Origin: Lysinibacillus sp. 2017
GTDB lineage: Bacteria > Bacillota > Bacilli > Bacillales_A > Planococcaceae
Length of the DNA: 64,000 nucleotides
Direction of reading: 5' to 3'
Assembly (NCBI RefSeq): GCF_003073375.1
Contig: NZ_CP029002.1
Coordinates: forward strand, 2,032,001 to 2,096,000
Under the pieces are notes generated by a model. That model saw only the letters and a list, made by a program, of their open reading frames with translations, was not told where the DNA came from and ran no database searches. The stretch's first letter is position 1; the number at the start of each line of letters is the position of its first letter. Below are positions 60,344-64,000 of this stretch, piece by piece. The translations under genes were made by a program, and so were the position numbers.

Positions 60344-60503
60344 ACTAATCACCTCATGATTAGTATGCTAGAAAGTGAGGCAAAAGTGTACATCTTTAAG
60401 TGAGTGCGATTGTACATGAACATCGTAGCATTTGTATCTAATTAAAGAAAAAGCAGCTAAGGCAATGTATTTGCTATAGCTGCTGATTGGGGACGTTATC
60501 GTT

Positions 60504-60953
60504 TTAGCGATTTAAAAGTAATGAAAAATCATGAAAAGCAGCTAACACCTCATTTTCTAATGGATGAGCTTGTTCCTGCATTTTTAAAGGTAGTATTTCT
60601 TTTTGTTCAAGCTGTTGGAGATAGTTTTGGAATCCTATACAAATAGCTTTGATGTACTCAGTTAGTTTAAATTGATATGTAAAGTTGTCCTCTGGGTAAT
60701 GGGCTATATGTTCAATATTAAGATTTGAACCATCACTGGAAAATATATAGTAATCCTCGTTTCCATGACAATACAATTTTTCTTCATGGATTTCTCCCTT
60801 GTATAGAGAAGAAAGAGTAGAGAAAAAATGTGGGATGGCTATAAAACCTATACCTGATTTAAAACTAAATAACTGTGTGTCACTTGAAACATCACATTGA
60901 AAATCGCCACTTATGAAACAGATTTTAATAAAACAGTTATAATTAGAATCCAT
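60504..60953 (-). CDS. Hypothetical small protein (149 aa)
   Basis: No family recognised. It has mixed alpha/beta composition, with YKGEIHEEKLYCHGNEDYYIFSSDGSNLNIEHIAHYPEDNFTYQF in the middle and a helix-rich C-terminus with GFQNYLQQLEQKEILPLKMQ. No signal or membrane helix. Patterns of a GNE-type strand with acidic residues recall SUKH/SMI1 immunity proteins, but the conserved core is absent, so no claim is made. ATG with GAGGTAGTTT upstream. Confidence 0.55.
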   Translation of the reverse strand: MDSNYNCFIKICFISGDFQCDVSSDTQLFSFKSGIGFIAIPHFFSTLSSLYKGEIHEEKLYCHGNEDYYIFSSDGSNLNIEHIAHYPEDNFTYQFKLTEYIKAICIGFQNYLQQLEQKEILPLKMQEQAHPLENEVLAAFHDFSLLLNR

Positions 60954-61077
60954 AAAAACTACCTCCAGTCGTTATTTCTATCGTAACGTGTCCAACCTTT
61001 TATTTGGAACGTTTTTTAAATAGGATATTCAGTTAATAATTGTTATAATATTTAATTGCGAAAAGGGGTTGTAATTT

Positions 61078-61938
61078 ATGATCAATTTTGAAGAAATAGT
61101 AAAATTATTTGGTATACCTTCAATTACAAATAGCACGCTATTGACTAAGGGTAAAACGGCTTCAACCCATTTATTACATACAAGTACTTCAAGGAAATTT
61201 ATTTTAAAATCTCTTGATAAAAAAGAACAAGCTTATTTTGAGTATAAACTTATACGACATATTAGTGAGAGAAGTAAAGATATTGTGAGTGAGATTTTAA
61301 CGACAAATTTTGATGAACCATTTATTGAAGTAAATAAAAATTTATATCAATTGCAAGTTTATGTACCTTCAATAAATGAAAAAGTCCCCTTACAAAAGGT
61401 TTTAAATACTTATCAAATGTTAGAAAAAAATTTAAATGATTTTCATTATGAACCAGAACGTTCAAATCGTTTCGCATTAGATATGTTATGGACGGATACA
61501 AAAGAACTTTTAAAAAATCACTATCAAACGATTTATAATGAGCTTTCCCCTTCCATCGAAAAGTTAAAAGCATTGGATAATACTCAAACGAATTGGATTC
61601 ACGGAGATTTAGGTGCTTGGAATATTTTACATACTGCTGGACAAAATGTTTGTTTTATTGATTTCAGTGAAGCTCGTAAAGGACCACAGTATTTTGATTT
61701 AGTCGCCATTTTCGCTTCATATTTACCGCAGAATTTAGAGGCATTTCCTTCATACAATCAAGAATTTCTGTCAGCTTGTAAGGATTCGGTTAATTTGAAA
61801 GAATTTTATCAAACATTAGAACTATGGTATGTGAAAGGCATTTTAAGTTTATTGAAAATTGACGTCCAATCAACGAAAGAACACATTCTTTATTTTTCAA
61901 ATATTATTAAAAAAATTAAAGGTTTAAAGCATCAATAA
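61078..61938 (+). CDS. Phosphotransferase (APH/ChoK-like)
   Basis: 286 residues with the aminoglycoside phosphotransferase/choline kinase fold. The Brenner motif IHGDLGAWN (His175, Gly, Asp177, Asn182) and the DFG-equivalent FIDFSEAR (Asp195) are intact. The N-terminal small lobe carries the Lys in RKFILKSLDK that would bind ATP. Related annotations range from CotS spore coat kinases to homoserine and aminoglycoside kinases. No resistance context, so function is open. Start at ATG 61078 after GAAAAGGGG. Confidence 0.83.
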   Translation: MINFEEIVKLFGIPSITNSTLLTKGKTASTHLLHTSTSRKFILKSLDKKEQAYFEYKLIRHISERSKDIVSEILTTNFDEPFIEVNKNLYQLQVYVPSINEKVPLQKVLNTYQMLEKNLNDFHYEPERSNRFALDMLWTDTKELLKNHYQTIYNELSPSIEKLKALDNTQTNWIHGDLGAWNILHTAGQNVCFIDFSEARKGPQYFDLVAIFASYLPQNLEAFPSYNQEFLSACKDSVNLKEFYQTLELWYVKGILSLLKIDVQSTKEHILYFSNIIKKIKGLKHQ

Positions 61939-62056
61939 ATTGTCTCTATATACAGGTTTTTATTCAGATAACATGCTCTGCAAAATCTTAAAAAGTCCTA
62001 TCGTAGCTATGTTTTTATAGCGTTGCATAAAAGTCTGTATAAACAATAGTCATCTC

Positions 62057-62096
62057 AAAAAGGCACGAACGTTGATTTAACAACAATCGTACCTTT
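62057..62096. terminator. Terminator-like hairpin, repeat family B copy 2
   Basis: AAAAGGCACGAACGTTG (62057-62073) pairs with CAACAATCGTACCTTT with few mismatches. Related to the nrd operon terminator at 39622, and followed in the same way by a short ACCTAACTTT...TTGGAACG repeat. Confidence 0.7.
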
Positions 62097-62204
62097 CAGA
62101 TGTATTACCTAACTTTCATTTTGGAACGTTTATTAAGTTATTTCGTATACGTTATAAACCCTTGTTGCACTAAAGCACCTGTTAACACAATAAGAAAACA
62201 CTTT

Positions 62205-63047
62205 TTATACAACTGTATTAATAATAACCGTCAGAAAGCCATTCACCGAAGCCCTATCAATTAATTGATGAATGGCTTGTCTTGCGGGATCACTAAACAA
62301 ATACCATTGATTTTCAGTAGGCACATGAATCAAAACTAAGGGTTGACTAGGTAACATTTCATCATAACTTCGAACTAAAGTATAGATATCAAAACGTTCT
62401 ACGCTGTTCCCTTCTTGGTCTAGAAAATCATATTGACCACCTTTATAATATTCACCAATTGAAGGATAACTTATCCACGTATAATTAGCAGGAGCTTCTA
62501 CCTTACTTCCCTTATTTTCTACAAAAATATTATAAATGGCTTCGTTATAACCATTTCCTTTGATTTGCTGTACTACTCCGCCCATTGTCGCATGATATTC
62601 GTGCTGCAATGCTTTGACTTTTACACCATCAATAACCAATGGCTTTGTATCAACCGTTACTGTACCGTTTTTGTAATTGACATTGCTGCCAAATGTTTCG
62701 GCAATAAAACGCATCGGAACAAAAGTACGATCATTCTTCATGTATGGCTTTACATCAAGATGTTCTGTTTTACCGTTTTTCACCACTTTATTGCTATTAA
62801 GTTTTAAGATTACTTTCATATCGTTTTTAGTAAACGTGACTTGCGAATCCGACCACTTGACGTTAGCTCCTAAATTTTCACTAATGACACGTAATGGAAC
62901 CATTGTACGGTTACTCTTACTTTCGGGACTCACATCGGATACAACCGTAACACCGTCAATTTTTATTTGAGTCGTCGCTGCAAAAGTAGGTGACGAGGTA
63001 AGGATTAGAATTAATGTAAGAAATACGCCTGAGAACATTTTTTTCAT
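62205..63047 (-). CDS. Secreted protein with copper amine oxidase N-terminal domains
   Basis: 280 residues. Signal peptide (KKMFSGVFLTLILILTSSPTFA, cleavage near Ala23). Two consecutive copper-amine-oxidase-N-like (stalk domain) repeats: IKIDGVTVVSDVSPESKSNRTMVPLRVISENLGANVKWSDSQVTFTKN and VKPYMKNDRTFVPMRFIAETFGSNVNYKNGTVTVD. The C-terminal domain is of unknown family. Stalk domains bind the cell wall or act as protein scaffolds in Bacillales. The last residues end in a hydrophobic FLTVIINTVV. Single gene. Confidence 0.83.
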   Translation of the reverse strand: MKKMFSGVFLTLILILTSSPTFAATTQIKIDGVTVVSDVSPESKSNRTMVPLRVISENLGANVKWSDSQVTFTKNDMKVILKLNSNKVVKNGKTEHLDVKPYMKNDRTFVPMRFIAETFGSNVNYKNGTVTVDTKPLVIDGVKVKALQHEYHATMGGVVQQIKGNGYNEAIYNIFVENKGSKVEAPANYTWISYPSIGEYYKGGQYDFLDQEGNSVERFDIYTLVRSYDEMLPSQPLVLIHVPTENQWYLFSDPARQAIHQLIDRASVNGFLTVIINTVV

Positions 63048-63256
63048 TTTTTGATTACCCCTTTTTTAAAAAGTAAATATTCCTTAAAAAAATTATTGTT
63101 GAAACCTTAAGCTTTTAAAAGCAAAAAACTTTATTACTGATATACAAATTCAATAAAGGTTTATGAAGTTCCTTCATTCTTAAATATAATGCTTCAATTC
63201 CAAGAAATCGCCTAAAAGGCTTATCGTCACAAAAAATTGGTTGTTAAAACTTAAAC

Positions 63257-64000
63257 TCACTTATATGCTTCTTCTAATTTTTGAAGTTCTTCTTCTATTT
63301 TTTTTACATCAATCCTTACATATAAAGGTTCTACATTATTAAGTTCCGTTGGTAAGTCAGCAACTTCATCCCATCCGTGTAAAGATGTACCCAACATTTG
63401 TCGAATCTTTTCACTTCCAAATGGTAAGAAGGGATGTAATAATTGAGCTAAATTTTGAATAATGTAAACACTAGTTGCAAGCGTTTCTTCACATTTTTTA
63501 ATATGACTATTAACTGTAGTCCATGGTTGCTCTTCATCAAAGTAGCGATTTGATGTACGAATAAAGTTAAAAATAGCTTCAATTGCCTGTTTCATTTCAC
63601 CTGATTCGATATGTTCCCCAACTTTTGTATATAAGTGTTCCACATCTAATTTAATACTGTTGTTTACTTTTGCTTGAGGGACTTTGTGATTAAAGGATTT
63701 TGCAATGAATTTCAACGTTCTATTCACAAAATTGGCAAATGCACCTAATAGTTCACTGTTGTGACTGTAGATAAATTCTCGCCAAGAAAAATCGGCGTCA
63801 CGATTTTCAGGAGCATTGATTGTTAAAAAATAGCGAATCGAATCTGGATGATAATCTTTTAATATTTCTGGTACCCAAACTGCCCAATTTTGACTTGTGG
63901 AAAGTTTTCTTTTCTCTAATGTTAAATATTCATTTGAAACAATATGTGTTGGTAATCCCTCTTGACCTAGACCCATTAAGATTGCTGGCCAAATTACTGT
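63257..64000 (-). CDS. metG: Methionine--tRNA ligase, 3' part, cut by the window edge
   Basis: 248 codons are visible, and the frame stays open to the right edge (upstream reading TVIWPAILMG). The catalytic KMSKS loop is KLSTS here (residues 23-27 of the visible frame from 63976). The anticodon-binding helical domain follows (DSIRYFLTINAPENRDADFSWREFIYSHNSELLGAFANFVNRTLKFI and QPWTTVNSHIKKCEETLATSVYIIQNLAQLLHPFLPFGSEKIRQML). No C-terminal tRNA-binding EMAP-like dimerisation domain is present, suggesting a short MetRS of the secondary (MetS2) type. A T-box leader would lie outside. Confidence 0.9.
   Translation of the reverse strand, partial: TVIWPAILMGLGQEGLPTHIVSNEYLTLEKRKLSTSQNWAVWVPEILKDYHPDSIRYFLTINAPENRDADFSWREFIYSHNSELLGAFANFVNRTLKFIAKSFNHKVPQAKVNNSIKLDVEHLYTKVGEHIESGEMKQAIEAIFNFIRTSNRYFDEEQPWTTVNSHIKKCEETLATSVYIIQNLAQLLHPFLPFGSEKIRQMLGTSLHGWDEVADLPTELNNVEPLYVRIDVKKIEEELQKLEEAYK

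Larger units (their letters stand above)
58269..60416 (-). mobile_element. IS21-family insertion sequence
   Basis: About 2.15 kb bounded by TGTACA at both ends. The left end TGTACAAAAACGCTCACTTA and the right end, read inward, TGTACAATCGCACTCACTTA are clear inverted repeats. A second inward repeat, ACTCACTTTCTGG and CCTCACTTTCTAG, is also present as is usual for IS21. Carries istA and istB. I see no matching target duplication in the flanks. Confidence 0.85.

Noticed and set aside
60504-60953. SUKH-type immunity protein
   Set aside because: Only vague strand patterns; the conserved SUKH core is absent and no toxin gene is adjacent.
1-64000. CRISPR array, tRNA or rRNA genes
   Set aside because: No regularly spaced repeats and no cloverleaf or rRNA-like segment were found by eye.

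Overview
The window is low-GC Firmicute chromosome, about one third G+C. It looks like a spore-forming Bacillales of the Planococcaceae/Caryophanaceae type (Lysinibacillus or Solibacillus relatives). The grounds are a gamma-type small acid-soluble spore protein, strong AGGAGG-like ribosome sites with many TTG and GTG starts, S-box and cobalamin riboswitches, an EpsC-type serine acetyltransferase, PaiA/PaiB and class Ib ribonucleotide reductase. The genus is an inference. There is no prophage, CRISPR array, tRNA or rRNA gene that I can see.

Layout. 0-7 kb: a short-chain dehydrogenase (SDR), small membrane proteins, a GNAT acetyltransferase, a GrpB-family protein, the spore protein and two 88-residue paralogues, one apparently starting at ATT. 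7-14 kb: an ABC-2 exporter, an oligopeptide-binding lipoprotein, an orphan HEPN-like protein, an ECF-type sigma factor with an LCP-domain anti-sigma, and a PadR/DUF2812 pair with twin operators. 14-24 kb: a truncated YitT-like protein, cysE, an S-box-controlled NhaC-family transporter (probably MetT), Mn catalase followed by the tail of a lost FAD dehydrogenase, a second SDR divergent from a TetR regulator with two operator-like palindromes, paiAB and a third SDR. 24-34 kb: DUF3231, GNAT and DUF2268 proteins, a prolyl-4-hydroxylase-like protein, cupin and GrpB genes, then a compact LacI-regulated operon (aldehyde dehydrogenase, iron alcohol dehydrogenase, metallo-lactonase) resembling Agrobacterium blcABC.

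34-45 kb: dUTPase, then a cobalamin riboswitch with terminator leading nrdH-nrdI-nrdE-nrdF, with nrdI broken by one base at a C5 tract. LysR/TauE, LysE and APC transporters follow. 45-48.1 kb is decaying: three successive minus-strand genes for membrane or exported proteins are each disrupted (5' loss, frameshift, in-frame amber). 48-55 kb: a transglutaminase-like membrane protein, a hydrolase, a racemase-fold protein, a cupin and a second sigma/anti-sigma pair. 55-60.5 kb holds two insertion sequences: an IS1182-family element sitting in the centre of a palindrome, and an IS21-family element. 60.5-64 kb: a phosphotransferase, a copper-amine-oxidase-N-domain secreted protein and the 3' part of a methionyl-tRNA synthetase gene running off the window.

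How parts work together. cysE and the S-box transporter are divergent sulfur genes. dUTPase and the nrd operon both feed dNTP supply; the cobalamin switch implies a B12-dependent reductase elsewhere in the genome. The lactonase, alcohol dehydrogenase and aldehyde dehydrogenase would take a lactone such as gamma-butyrolactone to hydroxyacid, semialdehyde and diacid. Short palindromic intergenic repeats, several acting as terminators, recur throughout. No clearly novel multi-gene system is evident. The best leads are the LacI/blc-like operon with helically phased operators, the C5-tract nrdI, the ATT-start paralogue and the palindrome-targeted IS1182 element.
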